Shown here: piece after piece, positions 10,401 to 19,898 of the stretch
Position numbering within the stretch: the first letter of the stretch is position 1
Layout of the letters: every line of letters begins with the position of its first letter
Position numbers and translations under genes: made by a program
NCBI GenBank assembly: GCA_014084085.1
Contig: NPFB01000115.1
Coordinates: 171,054-235,053, forward strand
From: Hondaea fermentalgiana
Lineage: Eukaryota > Sar > Bigyra > Thraustochytrida > Thraustochytriidae
DNA length: 64,000 nucleotides
Direction: 5' to 3'
Notes under the pieces: model-generated
What the model was told of the DNA's origin: nothing
Database searches by the model: none
The model's input: the letters and a program-made list of their open reading frames with translations, nothing else

Positions 10401-10506
10401 TCAGGTTAAAGTTCTCCTTGCTCAGCTTTTCCAGCTCGCCTCGCTGGCCGCTCACGCCGACGGCCGCCACCGCGGGGCCTAGGCGTGGCGGGCTTCCGCC
10501 ATCCAT
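7429..10506 (-). CDS. CM1-motif (centrosomin-type) coiled-coil protein
   Basis: The frame is about 1025 residues from the ATG at 10506 (MDGGSPPRLG). It stays open upstream, but only through a GCTT repeat and without an ATG, so 10506 is preferred. Residues about 22-55 contain GELEKLSKENFNLKLRIFYL followed by EERVAKL. This matches the centrosomin N-terminal motif 1 that binds and activates the gamma-tubulin ring complex in centrosomin, CDK5RAP2, Mto1 and Spc110/Pcp1 proteins. Almost all the rest is predicted coiled coil, rich in Glu, Arg, Ala and Leu. It is interrupted by a Ser-rich linker (about 470-590) and followed by Ser/Arg-rich tails near the C-terminus. The expected role is a microtubule-organising-centre scaffold. 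No PACT domain or other C-terminal targeting motif was recognised. Confidence 0.82.
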   Translation of the reverse strand: MDGGSPPRLGPAVAAVGVSGQRGELEKLSKENFNLKLRIFYLEERVAKLRKGGETDESLEQEVLQQKVLLEEKQQELDERNLLLVKARNAIEGLQTDLALCSAELDEARNVEIPVELLREKEQEIDALRHKIRELDERDRKRLEDVLTLNEQVRELEPEKKRAADLDLALAEANSTLADAERALLQRDARIEEIRAEHTKLARENETLRAQVVEGARALGEQRSQEAEAMSKLQETARNEEARVNKLTQLLKQCEQERDQSERAAALAERKTEELARELEDARAAQDDLQATTRRLERDNARLRETYATKEHSLRREGDLRQQELRHAQNEKVLALTSELAQLKGKVNAVEFARDEAYRQVEAERSRAEAREAEASEARAAVKDLQNKLAIETKASKEATAQLRESLANSVNREKEFQRQVRLREVLGSRADTSIQGAVPDHASFISSSSSLFGDDLVIDELADHRGERASLANTAIAERPEPRTWVADESGLSRRSAGPRSPRSQSQSHESSSAAAAAQLRQSRISHTSHVSHTSLAAPAGGEVVLRLEDLQDLKNLFTKKGLEMERKWRAKLKRIADQLERAETQLEHAESKLGFFMQSMQSMANSSSTHLKGQARSMEKRYNELLSELRSERKEKEDRVRVLEARAHRSAEEKEALHDQLGAARERAAVAEGEARQIRAELEAVREEKYRLDKRLEELHGAQSTVEECNRVLSLELEDRGRRVEDLTDSQNAMKHQLRTLRDELHAKKQTVATLERKLDHAARKLEARDSQLRESKSRLDRALLDPSSSSSSSSSSYRDLHGGQHPSKMHAENLRGHDEFERKILRQVKETERAIQSSGSTSLHRVNNSFARNEFNGDRDASFLLYEALCRGEDTFAGVLDAVAALVEKTHTLVSRHGQAASYDLRDLLSENQRLALDVQRLGKDMYSLHQRLVAEAAASRIPRPSLSASGGPHSVPGWRRDTASLSSNSRPSSANGSRPHAMPVGSSSSTLGSVFVHSEMIEKLNKINADIGLESSHLRRQ

Positions 10507-10571
10507 CTTATCTGTCGTCTGCGCGCGCGCGAGCGCGCTATAATCCGCGCGCACGGGGTCTGGGTCTGGGT

Positions 10572-10573
<2 letters not shown>

Positions 10574-10607
<34 letters not shown>
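10574..10607. repeat. (GCTT)n tetranucleotide repeat
   Basis: Eight perfect GCTT units lie about 70 bases upstream of the CM1-protein ATG, within its likely 5' leader. They make an in-frame upstream extension (Lys-Gln-Ala-Ser repeats) look open, although that extension has no ATG. Confidence 0.9.
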
Positions 10608-11029
10608 ACCTCTTCACCTAACTCATTGCTAGTACTCGCTACTACAAAAGCTGTAACCGTCCCCTACGATTTGTCTTACAGTTAGGACGCACGCTGGTTG
10701 TATAAGCCTAGGCCTATTGGATTGAATTGCGGATTTTGCTCGACTCTCGCTTCGCGCTGCGTCTGGCGTGGGTCAGACCATCGCTGTTGCAGATACACAT
10801 GGATAAAAAATCGAAGAGCTGTAGTACCGGCACAACGAAGGAAGGCCGTCGGTTTTATAAAACATAAGTATAGTACCGAACTTGCTTCTTCTTTCCTTTC
10901 TTTCTTTCTGTCTCATGCAGAACGAACTCGATCTAAAAAGTGATGAGTACAAAAAGAACAAAAGAACCCACCATTCGCTTTCGTGCGCGCCTTGTTTGTG
11001 AATGAATAAATTTGGAAAAGGAATTCGAC

Positions 11030-11043
11030 TAGGCCTAGGCCTA
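11030..11043. promoter_or_regulatory. Two overlapping TAGGCCTA palindromes
   Basis: The sequence TAGGCCTAGGCCTA contains two copies of the palindrome sharing TA. It is part of a cluster of four copies within 600 bases upstream of eS8. Its function is unknown. Confidence 0.45.
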
Positions 11044-11158
11044 CAAGCTTCTTCTTGACAAACTGATCGACGGAGAGCGAGCGACCTTTGTGCTCGATAC
11101 TTCGATACTACTTCATTCATTCTTCCGATGCGCTTTGCATAGAGACCTATTGAACGAC

Positions 11159-11172
11159 CGACCGATCGGTCG
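11159..11172. promoter_or_regulatory. 14-base perfect palindrome CGACCGATCGGTCG
   Basis: This perfect inverted repeat is followed directly by a near-copy (GACCAATCGGTC). It lies about 470 bases upstream of the eS8 ATG. It could be a dimeric transcription-factor site or simply a GACC-repeat by-product. Confidence 0.4.
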
Positions 11173-11424
11173 ACCGACCAATCGGTCAACCGAATCGTTG
11201 ATTATTGTCTGCGGTCACTCAATTGTTGCATTTCCCTTTTCTCTAGCGCCGATGCATCGTCCTCGTCGTCGCGATGGTAGGTCTAGGCCTAGACTAGAAT
11301 CAGTGCAGCAGACATTGTTGGAATAACAAGTAAATCTAACCAACGCTCGCCATGAGTGCACACTCATCCCACGGCCGCACACTGGGTCCGCGTAGGTGTC
11401 CCCGGCTAAACATTGGTGGTCCAC

Positions 11425-11434
11425 AGGGTTAGGG
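11425..11434 (+). promoter_or_regulatory. Telo-box-like AGGGTTAGGG upstream of eS8
   Basis: The box has two TTAGGG-type units 211 bases before the eS8 start codon. The same 10-mer occurs upstream of the other ribosomal protein gene in the window. Telomere-like boxes in ribosomal protein promoters are known from plants (telo-box) and from fungi that use Tbf1. Action here is inferred. Confidence 0.45.
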
Positions 11435-11644
11435 TACGAGGAGTCCGGCGCGCGATGGGTGGCTTGGGCATTTTCACCCCACTGCGGTCTGAAAGTAGGG
11501 CCGGGGCGCGTCTATGAACAAGCAGGGGCCAGCCAGTGGCAGGCAGCAAAGGGAAGGAAGGGAGCAGCGAGGGGGAGAAGCCATCAATCGCTGATCGAAG
11601 AGCGCAGCAGGAGTTTGCGGAGGAGTACAACTCGCGTCGGCACG

Positions 11645-12720
11645 ATGGGTCTCTCGCGCGACACGATGCACAAGCGGCGCCACACCGGTGGCAAGCGCGC
11701 GGTCACGAACAAGAAGAGGAAGTACCTCAACTCGCGACCGGGCGCCTTCACCAAGCTTGGCTCCAAGCGCATCCACCTCGTGCGCTGCCGCGGTGGTGCC
11801 ATCAAGCACCGCGCCATGCGCCTCGACACCGGCAACTTTAGCTGGTCCACCGAGAACATCACGCGCAAGACGCGTATTCTCGACGTTGTGTAAGTGAAGA
11901 ACCTGGGCTCCTTTCCTTTTTTCGCCCATGGGGGTCGATCGATGACCGTCGTCGATGTCCAATTCTATTGCTAGACCAGACCGGTCGTTGCCTTGCCAAG
12001 CGCGGGCCCCTTTTTCTCTGTTGCCTTGGCGACCCTTTCGACGCGTACTGGCTTGCCTCGCCTCGCTATGAGCACGACACGTACATTTGTACGTGGATGA
12101 GGTCGTCATTACCGACTACAAGATGGGGAAGATGAGGTCTGCGAAAGTGGCAAAATTTGGCATAGATGGACGAACGGTTGGCTGGTTGGCGTCGACGAGC
12201 TTTTGATCGACTCGAGCGGCAAGCGAAAAAGGGAAAAAGACGAAGAAGCGAGAGAGACACCAAAGGAAGGAATGGTTGACTGACTGGTTGAGTGCTACTT
12301 TTTTCTTAACGCGTGCGGTTGAAAATATGCAGGTGGAACTCCACCAACAACGAGCTCCTGCGCACCAAGACGCTCGTGAAGAACTGCATTGTGCAGATCG
12401 ATGCCTCGGCCTTTCGCCAGGCGTACGAGAAGCACTACGGCGTTCTCGTCGGCACCAAGCGCCCGTCCAAGAAAAACGACGAGGCCGAGGACGAGAACAA
12501 GCCCAAGTCCAAGAAGGTCCAGACCAAGCTCGAGTCCCGCCAGAAGGACCGCGAGCTCGACCCCCAGATCGAGGAGCAGTTCAACTCGGGCCGCCTCTTT
12601 GCCTGCGTCAGCTCGCGCCCCGGCCAGAGCGGTCGCTGCGACGGCTACATTCTCGAGGGTGAGGAGCTCCGTTTCTACAAGCGCATGCTCGACCGCAAGA
12701 AGGGCAAGAAGAACCAGTAA
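11645..12720 (+). CDS. RPS8: 40S ribosomal protein eS8 (two exons)
   Basis: Exon 1 (11645-11889) encodes [18 protein letters not shown] through [10 protein letters not shown]. Exon 2 (12333-12720) encodes [17 protein letters not shown] through the C-terminus DRKKGKKNQ. The donor GTAAGT (11890) and the acceptor ATGCAG (ending 12332) join in frame between the two Val codons and Trp, reproducing the eS8 order [22 protein letters not shown]. The product is about 210 residues, as expected. eS8 is a small-subunit protein that binds 18S rRNA and is needed for 40S assembly. The region around residues 130-155 is a lysine- and acid-rich insert, which is variable in the family. Without splicing, exon 1 ends in a stop right after the donor. 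Confidence 0.95.
11890..12332 (+). other. eS8 intron (443 bases)
   Basis: The intron has canonical GTAAGT and CAG ends. It contains a perfect hairpin, 12078-12095 (CACGTACA-TT-TGTACGTG). I looked for box C/D or H/ACA snoRNA signals and did not find a convincing set. Confidence 0.85.
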
Positions 12721-14198
12721 ATTCTGTTCTGCTACAACTATATAGCTGGTCCTCACCTGTGCGTGTTTGCGTGTTTGCTTGCTCTTTCGCGCACGCTCGC
12801 GCGCTTTCATTTTCCCCCTTTACCGACAATCTCATACTATTCCCTTTTGCCAGCCTCCCTGCTCTTCTTCTTTCTTGTCTGATCGTGCCTCTGACTTATC
12901 TTGTCTTGTTTTGTCTTTTCTCAACGCTTCAGCCTCGATGAGCTTTCAGAATGGGAATGACTTGTGGTTGGGTGGGTGCGTGCGTGGTTGGGGATTCGTA
13001 TGAACTCGACGCGCCCTCTTTTCGTTTCTTTCGCTTGGTATTGATAGTTTTGTGTGTCTTGTCGCGGCTTTATTTTTGCTCGGCCATGTTGGCTTTTTGT
13101 CGTTTTCTAATGCCGCGTGAGCCAGCCAGCCAGCCAGCCAGCCAGCCAGGCGGCCAACCAGCGAGCGTGTGTTCTTCTCCAGCGAATTGCCTCTTCTTTT
13201 TTTGCAACGCGTTCTCCCCTCGGCGTCCAGCCCCCGCCCATAACGCACACCCTCCGAGTTCTTCTACTCAGCCGCCTGCCAGATAATGATTATCTGCTTA
13301 TCTGCTGCTGCTGCTGTTGCTGCTGCTGCCGGAGTCGAAGACTCTCGTCAGAGAGGAAAGGGCGCGAGGTGCGGTGCGTCGTCCGTCACGCGAGACGGCG
13401 AGTTCTCGACAGAGAGGGTAGCCGGGGCCTAGAAGGGGGCTATGCGGCACCTGCCGTGCAAACTCGATTATACGCGCAAGTGTAGGACGGCGTCCGCAAG
13501 TGGAAAATGGCGGCCACAAGTGAAGAATGGCAACGCAGAGACCGCGGAGTAAACCATCAATCAACGAGCGCGAAGAGCTCGTCGCGCGCGTGCGGGCGGC
13601 GCGTGAGCCAGCAGGCCTGCGCGAGCGCGCGCGCGCGAGCGAGCGGCTGCGACCGCGCCGGCCTCTCGCGTCGCGCGGGGGAAGCGGTCGCCCTGCTGCG
13701 GCTCGAGAAGGACGAGAGCGCGGCTGAGACCGACGCGGTGAAGAGGACGCCAACCACCTTCCTTCGTTCAGGTCGCCCGGACGGAGCAGAACCCGGCGCA
13801 CCGACCGACGGTGCTGCTGAGACAGAACGGCATCGCCATCGCATCGCATCGCATCGCATCGCATCGCATCGTTTCTCTCCCATCGTCACGTACAACACGC
13901 GACGGAGGAACACGAAGCTGCTACGCGGAGCAGAGGCCGCATCGCCAGGAATAGAATTCCCTTTGCTCAGCTTCTTCTTCGCGAGACCTTTACCCCGCGA
14001 CGCCACAGGGCCGACGTCAAGAAAAGACAGTCAGGCAGACACGGGCTGAGCTGGACGGAAGGAGAATAAGAAAGAAAGAAGTTTCGACCCTCACGCGCGA
14101 CGCTTCGAAGGAACGTGAGCTTGCGAGAAGGAGCAGATTTTTCGAAAGCCAAGCGCACTTGTTGTTGGCGACTCCTTTTTTCGTGGAGGATATAAATC
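12721..14198. other. Intergenic region with simple repeats
   Basis: About 1.5 kb lies between eS8 and the SUMO ligase gene. It contains T-rich stretches after the eS8 stop, a GCCA repeat (13121-13149), a CTG run near 13306-13328 and a GCATC pentamer array (13836-13871). No coding frame has recognisable content. The last few hundred bases are likely the promoter of the downstream gene. Confidence 0.5.
13836..13871. repeat. (GCATC)n pentanucleotide array
   Basis: Six to seven units of GCATC, which is the reverse complement of the GATGC unit seen at 2962. The array lies about 330 bases upstream of the SUMO ligase ATG. Confidence 0.9.
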
Positions 14199-15755
14199 AT
14201 GGAAAACAACGACTTTCGTATGCTGCTGGAGCAGAACTTACCCAAGTTGCGTGTCGCTACATTAAAGCAAGTGCTGTCAAGGTTTCGCCTGCGCAAGTCT
14301 GGAAACAAGGCCGATTTGGTGACCCGTATTCTGGAGTATGCCGACCGCACTGGCCTCAATGAGGAAATCTATGATGTTGTCACTAATCCATTCGGCACGG
14401 TTGGCCCACCCTCGCCCTCCTCGTACCAAGCTCCAACAATTCGACATCCGAGTTCAAGTAGTAGTAGCAGCAGTAATAGCGTCGGCGGTGGGCACATCCG
14501 TGACCTTGGTTCCAACCTGCAATCCGCGGCCCTCTATTCGGGCGTAATGCAGGCGCTGAATCCCCGAGCAAACGTTGCGATGGGCCAAGAACCTGATGAG
14601 TCAGAAGGGGAAGGAAGACTTTTGGAAAGGGCGAGGTCTTTACTGTCAGACGTTGCAAAATCGGACCCGTTTGCTGAGCTAGAGCAAGTCGTGCACGATG
14701 CAAGCCTGCTTGTGCACAGGGGCCACGGACCTTCGAATTTGATGGTCAGTCTGAGCCAGGTGCCGCGTTCGCTTCTCATGGAACCCGACGTTCAAGTCTT
14801 GGTCTACTGCGTCCAAGTGGCCAAGGGCAGAAAGGAGCTCGAGGAAGACAGAAAACTTGTTAACGCCGGCAAGTCTCTGCCGATGCAAGCCAAGGTGGTA
14901 CGATGGCCACCCGCAGCAGCAGTGTACGCAAACCAGAAAGCGGTCAAGTTGATTCAGCAGGCACCGGATGGGCGACTCCGCACCAAAGCCGTGCGCGAGC
15001 GCCCGGCGGATATTACCAAGTTTGTGTCTTCAAGCTCGCAAAAGGCGAATTTACGTATAACGCACCCGTACTGCGAACTTCGCGACGAAGGTGCGCGCTT
15101 CGCCATCTCCGTAGTCGTGTCGCGACGGCTTACCACGCCCAGGCTTTTGGAGCGACTCACGACAACTCCATACGACCACTCACTCAAGCTCGTCCGTGAC
15201 GTCTTTGGGGACGGCGAGATTGAGATGGGCCAAGTCGCGGTGAGTTTGCGTGACAACGTCACCTTTATGCCCATCGAGGTCCCCGTGCGTGGAAAGGATT
15301 GCACGCACGTGCAGTGTTTCGACGCGGGCGGGTTTCTTGATTTCCAGCGCGTTGCAAAGAACGCGCAGTTCCGCTGTCCAGTATGTAACAAAGCGCCATT
15401 GTTCCCGGCCAATCTGCGGACCGATCCATGGTTCACGGAGATTATCCAAAAAGTCCGGGACTCGGGCGACAGCGTGGACAAGGTGGAGTACTTTAGCGAT
15501 GGCCGGTGGCAACCTTACGTAGAAGGTTCTCTGGATTCTGCAGCTCCAAGTTCAAATTCCTCGGAACCTCGTGGACTGAAGCGACCTGGATCTCTTCTTG
15601 AGTCAGACCGCCAGCCCTCCTTGCCTGTACTTCAAAGCTTGACGCCTGAGCAGGACTCCCGACCTGCGACGCCGCAACTTCCGGATTCAATGCCGGGCTC
15701 GCGGGAGGACGATGACGGTGCGATTGTGATCCTCGACTCTGACGACGACGAGTGA
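14199..15755 (+). CDS. PIAS/SIZ-type E3 SUMO ligase with SAP and SP-RING domains
   Basis: The protein is 518 residues. A SAP DNA-binding motif is at about residues 10-45 (LRVATLKQVLSRFRLRKSG). An SP-RING (MIZ) zinc finger is at about 348-400, with RGKDCTHVQCFDAGGFLDF and FRCPVCN supplying the Cys/His ligands. Between them lies a region expected to hold a divergent PINIT fold. The protein ends in a textbook SUMO-interacting motif, AIVILDSDDDE (508-518), with a hydrophobic core followed by acidic residues. These enzymes recruit SUMO-charged Ubc9 and sumoylate chromatin and DNA-repair proteins. The SP-RING lead-in reads SLRDNVTFM instead of the usual SLxCPLTF, so one often-conserved Cys-Pro is absent. 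The ATG at 14199 gives the complete SAP domain. Confidence 0.93.
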   Translation: MENNDFRMLLEQNLPKLRVATLKQVLSRFRLRKSGNKADLVTRILEYADRTGLNEEIYDVVTNPFGTVGPPSPSSYQAPTIRHPSSSSSSSSNSVGGGHIRDLGSNLQSAALYSGVMQALNPRANVAMGQEPDESEGEGRLLERARSLLSDVAKSDPFAELEQVVHDASLLVHRGHGPSNLMVSLSQVPRSLLMEPDVQVLVYCVQVAKGRKELEEDRKLVNAGKSLPMQAKVVRWPPAAAVYANQKAVKLIQQAPDGRLRTKAVRERPADITKFVSSSSQKANLRITHPYCELRDEGARFAISVVVSRRLTTPRLLERLTTTPYDHSLKLVRDVFGDGEIEMGQVAVSLRDNVTFMPIEVPVRGKDCTHVQCFDAGGFLDFQRVAKNAQFRCPVCNKAPLFPANLRTDPWFTEIIQKVRDSGDSVDKVEYFSDGRWQPYVEGSLDSAAPSSNSSEPRGLKRPGSLLESDRQPSLPVLQSLTPEQDSRPATPQLPDSMPGSREDDDGAIVILDSDDDE

Positions 15756-16358
15756 GGGTAGTGAAAAGTTTGGGTGATGCAGAGTTCGGGTGATGATGGA
15801 CGAGTAAGAAGGACTTGAAGCGACGACGATCATGCGAGTTCTTTCTCTTGCACTTACCTGTAAAACCTTTGTTGGATGCTGTTTGTGCACCATGGCAAGT
15901 AAATTATCAAGCAGCATTCTTTCGTTTTCGACGAGCACCTCTGATGTTTTCGATTTCGTTTTTGTTTTTGTTTTTGTTTACACCCGTCAATGCCACGTAT
16001 TTTTTTTTGGACAACGTGTACACACAGGCATTTACAGTCAAGCAAGCAAAATCTTCATCACTGTCAGCTCAAAAAGGTTTCTTTTTCTTTTCTTTTTCCT
16101 TCCATGTCGATGGCCCACTTATTCTCCAAAGGACAAGATGTACAGAGAGACTTTTCAATCTTTGCCGCACCGTAACGCCCACAGCACGTTCATTCATAGC
16201 AGTTGTGTTGACAGTGTGTTCGACAAATTTTTCTGCCATTGGACAATCTTGCCGTTCGTGTTGTGATTCGGGTGCAGGGTAATGTTGCAGGTGATTTTGT
16301 CTTCTTTACCTGCCTGCCTGCAGGCAGGATAAGCGCCAATTACCTGGGCTAGCGGCAA

Positions 16359-16360
<2 letters not shown>

Positions 16361-16395
<35 letters not shown>
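16361..16395. repeat. (GCCA)n tetranucleotide repeat
   Basis: About eight perfect GCCA units lie in the gene-free region. The same unit recurs at 13121, 50897 and (as GGCT) 63477. Confidence 0.9.
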
Positions 16396-16396
<1 letters not shown>

Positions 16397-18035
16397 TAGC
16401 AGCCAGCTAGAGTGAGCGTGCGTGCGAAACGTTGATGCACCGAATGGGCCCACCCTTCAGTTTCCTTGCCACATCGCGTCTTAGGCGCGTTCGTCGCTCT
16501 CTATCGCTGTCGCTCTCGGTGACGATCTCATGCAAACAAAGACGAGTGCTGCCTGCAGTTCGCAGTGGCTGACGATAATAAAGCAGAACTACACCACGCC
16601 ACACCATGCAACGGAGACTGCACGCAACACGCGATGCAAGAGCAAAGCCGTGCAAGTTCTAAAAAAGCAACGCCACAACTGCTAGCCGAACCGCGCTTCT
16701 CTGCCACGGTCACGGAATGCATTTCCAACGGCTCTTGCGACTTTTGTCCCTCCAGACACAGCAAAGACTCGTTGGGTTGATGTCACCAACCAGCCAGCCC
16801 GCTAAAAGCTAAGCTCGGGGGCGGTTGGGACTGTGGATCGACTGGCAGACCAGGCCTAGGCTACCGGCGATGAACATAAGCAAAAAACTAACAGCTGTAA
16901 AAGGTAAGAGGAGGTAGGCGATTGTGATGCGGCAGCCAAGCCCTCCCCACGAGGAGGCCTGTGGCTGCTGGCCGTGCCGCTGCTGCATGGCCTCGCTTTA
17001 CTCGGTCACTGCACGCGCCCTATCCGCTGCCCACCGACAGCGAGCCTTTGCCTACATGACGGTCGACATGACATGACTGCCATGGGAGGGATGTGCTCGG
17101 TTTCCCCGCATCTCCATGGAAGCCGCTGTGGAGGAGCCCAACGTCCGAAAACGGCAATCGATCCGCGCGCGCGCGCGCGCTGCTTCTTAGCCACAGCAAC
17201 CGGCATGCAAGCTCACAACATCCAACAGGACCTTTTGCTTTGTCGCGAGTCATGCCATGGTAGCGCCGCTGCCGTTCCTCCTGCAGCTGCAGCTGCTGCT
17301 GTCGCTTGTAGCCAATGCCAGCATTGCCTGGTTGCCTGGGGCACGAGGAGCCCGCACTGCGTTCGGACCGACCCACTGATTGACTGATCTCGCATCAAAA
17401 AAAGAAGAAAAAGAGCGCAAATAAATAAATTATAGAAAAGAGGACCGTCGCGTGCTCGGACGTTGGGACGGCAACGGTGACTGGGTCGATCGCTCGTGCG
17501 ATCTACCGAGACTGGCTGGCAGCGGCCACTGCGGCAGACGGCCTGGCTGCTGTTTGCTGTTGCTTGCTTTGGTGTGACAGGGGCTTGCAACCCGTAGTAG
17601 CTGCAGCTGCAGCTTGCTTGTACTTCAGATCGATCGAATCGCCGATACACTAGCGATACAATCGACTGCGACCGCCAACGAAGATCCCTGAAAAGTCGAG
17701 CTGCTACACTCACCGGCTTTTCTGCGCCTAGGCGCTTCACACCAAGCAAGAAAAATGGCCGCGCTCCTGTGGACCATGGACGCAGAGCGCGAGTGTGTGG
17801 GTTGGGTGTGCGTCCGTGGCCGATTAATTTTGCCTGTGTTCGATGCAAGTCCCCCGGTGACGCTGAGCAACGTCCAAACGTCCGCCTGGCAGTGGGGCGC
17901 CCTCCGCGCCGGATCCCGACGCCAAGCTTGATATGACCACACCATTGCCATTCCCGCGGCTAGGCCTAGTGCGGCATGGCTTTTGTGCACGCGATGGATG
18001 CGCATTGATCTCACGGTGATGAGGATGCGATGACG

Positions 18036-18252
18036 ACGTGATGTGACGTGATGTGATGTGATGTGATGTGATGTGATGTGATGTGATGTGATGTGATGTG
18101 NNNNNNNNNNNNNNNNNNNNNNNNNNNNNNNNNNNNNNNNNNNNNNNNNNNNNNNNNNNNNNNNNNNNNNNNNNNNNNNNNNNNNNNNNNNNNNNNNNNN
18201 TGATGTGATGTGATGTGATGTGATGTGATGTGATGTGATGTGATGTGATGTG
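18036..18252. repeat. (GTGAT)n pentanucleotide array spanning an assembly gap
   Basis: Perfect TGATG/GTGAT units flank both sides of the N run (18036-18100 and 18201-18252). The gap therefore lies inside one array whose true length is unknown. Confidence 0.95.
18101..18200. other. Assembly gap (100 N)
   Basis: A placeholder-length N run inside the GTGAT array. Confidence 0.95.
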
Positions 18253-18663
18253 AATCTCGGCTGTGCCGTGATAATTTCTTTTCCTGCAGCCAGCGGCAAG
18301 CCGCCACCACCTCCCTACCTATACCTATACTCAGTCTTCTGACCAGCCAGCCAACCGACCGCCCAGCCACCATGGCCACTCAACCGCCGGACCGACCGAC
18401 TGGAGGCTCACTCGCCTCGCCGTCGCGCGCGGTAGCAGCAGTGGCGGCAGCGGGACGCTCCACGATTCGGAGGCCTTGCTCATTTATTTTCTTTCTGGTC
18501 CAGGGTGCGTCGTTGCTGTTATTATCGGTGCGGAGGTGCCCAGGGGCGCCCGATTCGCGCGAGGTTGCTGCTCCCTTGATTTGATCGATCTCCCTCCTCT
18601 TGTCGCTTTCCTTGGCCCGGACCGGCCGTCCAGCTGGAGCTGTACTTGCCTTGAGATAGATGT

Positions 18664-18703
18664 CACGAGACGAGGCGAGACGAGACGAGATGAGACGAGA
18701 CGG
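18664..18703. repeat. Degenerate (GACGA)n pentanucleotide array
   Basis: Imperfect units GACGA/GGCGA/GATGA lie in tandem within the gene-free region. They belong to the same GAYNN pentamer style as other arrays in the window. Confidence 0.75.
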
Positions 18704-19898
18704 ATGAGAGCGCTTCTCTGACTTATGATGAGAGCGACATGAGAGCGCCCTGCGAGCGCCATCGCCACGATCGCAAGCTTGCTAGCTAGCTTCCCGAGTG
18801 CGCCCGGACCGCCGAGGCCTATGCGCGTCGCGGCCGAAAGGGAGGGGAGTTGGCAAGGGGGGAGGGGCGCTCGTCGTCGTCGCTGCAGCCGCGGGACGGC
18901 AGGAGCGAGCGAGCAAGCGAGGGAGCGGGCGCGCGTGAGGTCATGTAAAATAAAAAGTAACCGGTAACGGGTAGAAAGCGCAAGCCCGGTTTTATGGTTG
19001 GTTATTTTTTTTTACACCTCATGTTCCCGCCAAGGCTCGGGCGCGAGGAAGGGACCATCCATCGATCCATCTGTGCGGGAGAGGAGCCGAGCCGTGGCCG
19101 CCCCGAGGCGGTCGCGCGTCGGGGACGATCGCGAGGCCTCAGCCCATCCATGCACGTACGCACGCACCGCGCGCTGGTCGATCGTTTCGAACTCGCGGAA
19201 TTTGAACTTGAGTCAAATTCAATTCAAACCCTGCTGCGACGAAAAGCCACCGGCCGCCGCAGCGCTGCGCTACTGCGCCACTGCGCTGCACTGGTCAAAT
19301 CTGCGCGCCCTCCGCGAGCGTTTCGCCGCCGCCATCCCTTCCGCACGCGCTCAGGGTCAGCTTGCGAGGTCGCACGAGGAGACGCAAGTGCCCCCCTCCC
19401 GGCACTTCCTTTCTCCCTCCCGTTCCCAATTTGGCCACCCGCCCGCCGCGTGGGCCAGTTCTGCGCGCTCCCCGCGAGGCGTTTCTCGCGCAGCCCCGCG
19501 GCGCCGCACGCCGCGTTTCCGCCGCCCCCCGTCTCCCTCCCCGCCCCGCGCCGCGCCTCGAGGCGGTTTCCTCCGCGCCCCGCGCGGCCGAAGCGGTTCT
19601 GTCTGTGCTGCATGCGTGCTCTGGGTCTCGCGGTCCATCTGCGCATCCAGCCATCGCCAGCCTAGCCCGCATCGCCAGCCTTCCCCGCCGGCCTTGGAGC
19701 GCGCCGCCCGCGCGAGCGGAGCTGCCCTCCACCCTCCGCCGCGCACGCGCCGCGCCGCGGCCTCCGGAGCCACTCGCGGCCGCGCGCGAACGGCGAGACC
19801 GCCCTGAGATTGTCTCGAGAGCGCGGTTCTCGATTCTCAAGAGCGCCAGATAGACAAAAGGAGAGGAGAGGAAAAAGGAAAAGACCAAGGCAAGAAAC

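Larger units (their letters stand above)
10618..11644. promoter_or_regulatory. Divergent promoter region between the CM1 gene and eS8
   Basis: About 1 kb separates two divergently transcribed genes. It holds four TAGGCCTA palindromes (10709-10716, 11030-11037, 11036-11043 and 11284-11291), a 14-base palindrome (11159-11172) with a near-copy beside it, and an AGGGTTAGGG box at 11425-11434. No coding region is supported. The density of palindromes suggests a regulatory role, but that is inference. Confidence 0.5.

Noticed and set aside
10507..10617. N-terminal extension of the CM1 protein (repeated Lys-Gln-Ala-Ser)
   Set aside because: It begins with GTG, derives from a GCTT microsatellite and has no ATG; the ATG at 10506 lies in a good context.
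12078..12095. Intronic snoRNA in eS8
   Set aside because: A hairpin exists but there are no convincing C/D or H/ACA boxes in the right spacing.
17213..17848. 211-residue minus-strand frame in the gene-free region
   Set aside because: No domain, signal or conserved-looking block; composition resembles translated spacer.
18372..18584. 70-residue frame with good start context (CACCATGGCC)
   Set aside because: One weak hydrophobic stretch only; no partner exon or motif.
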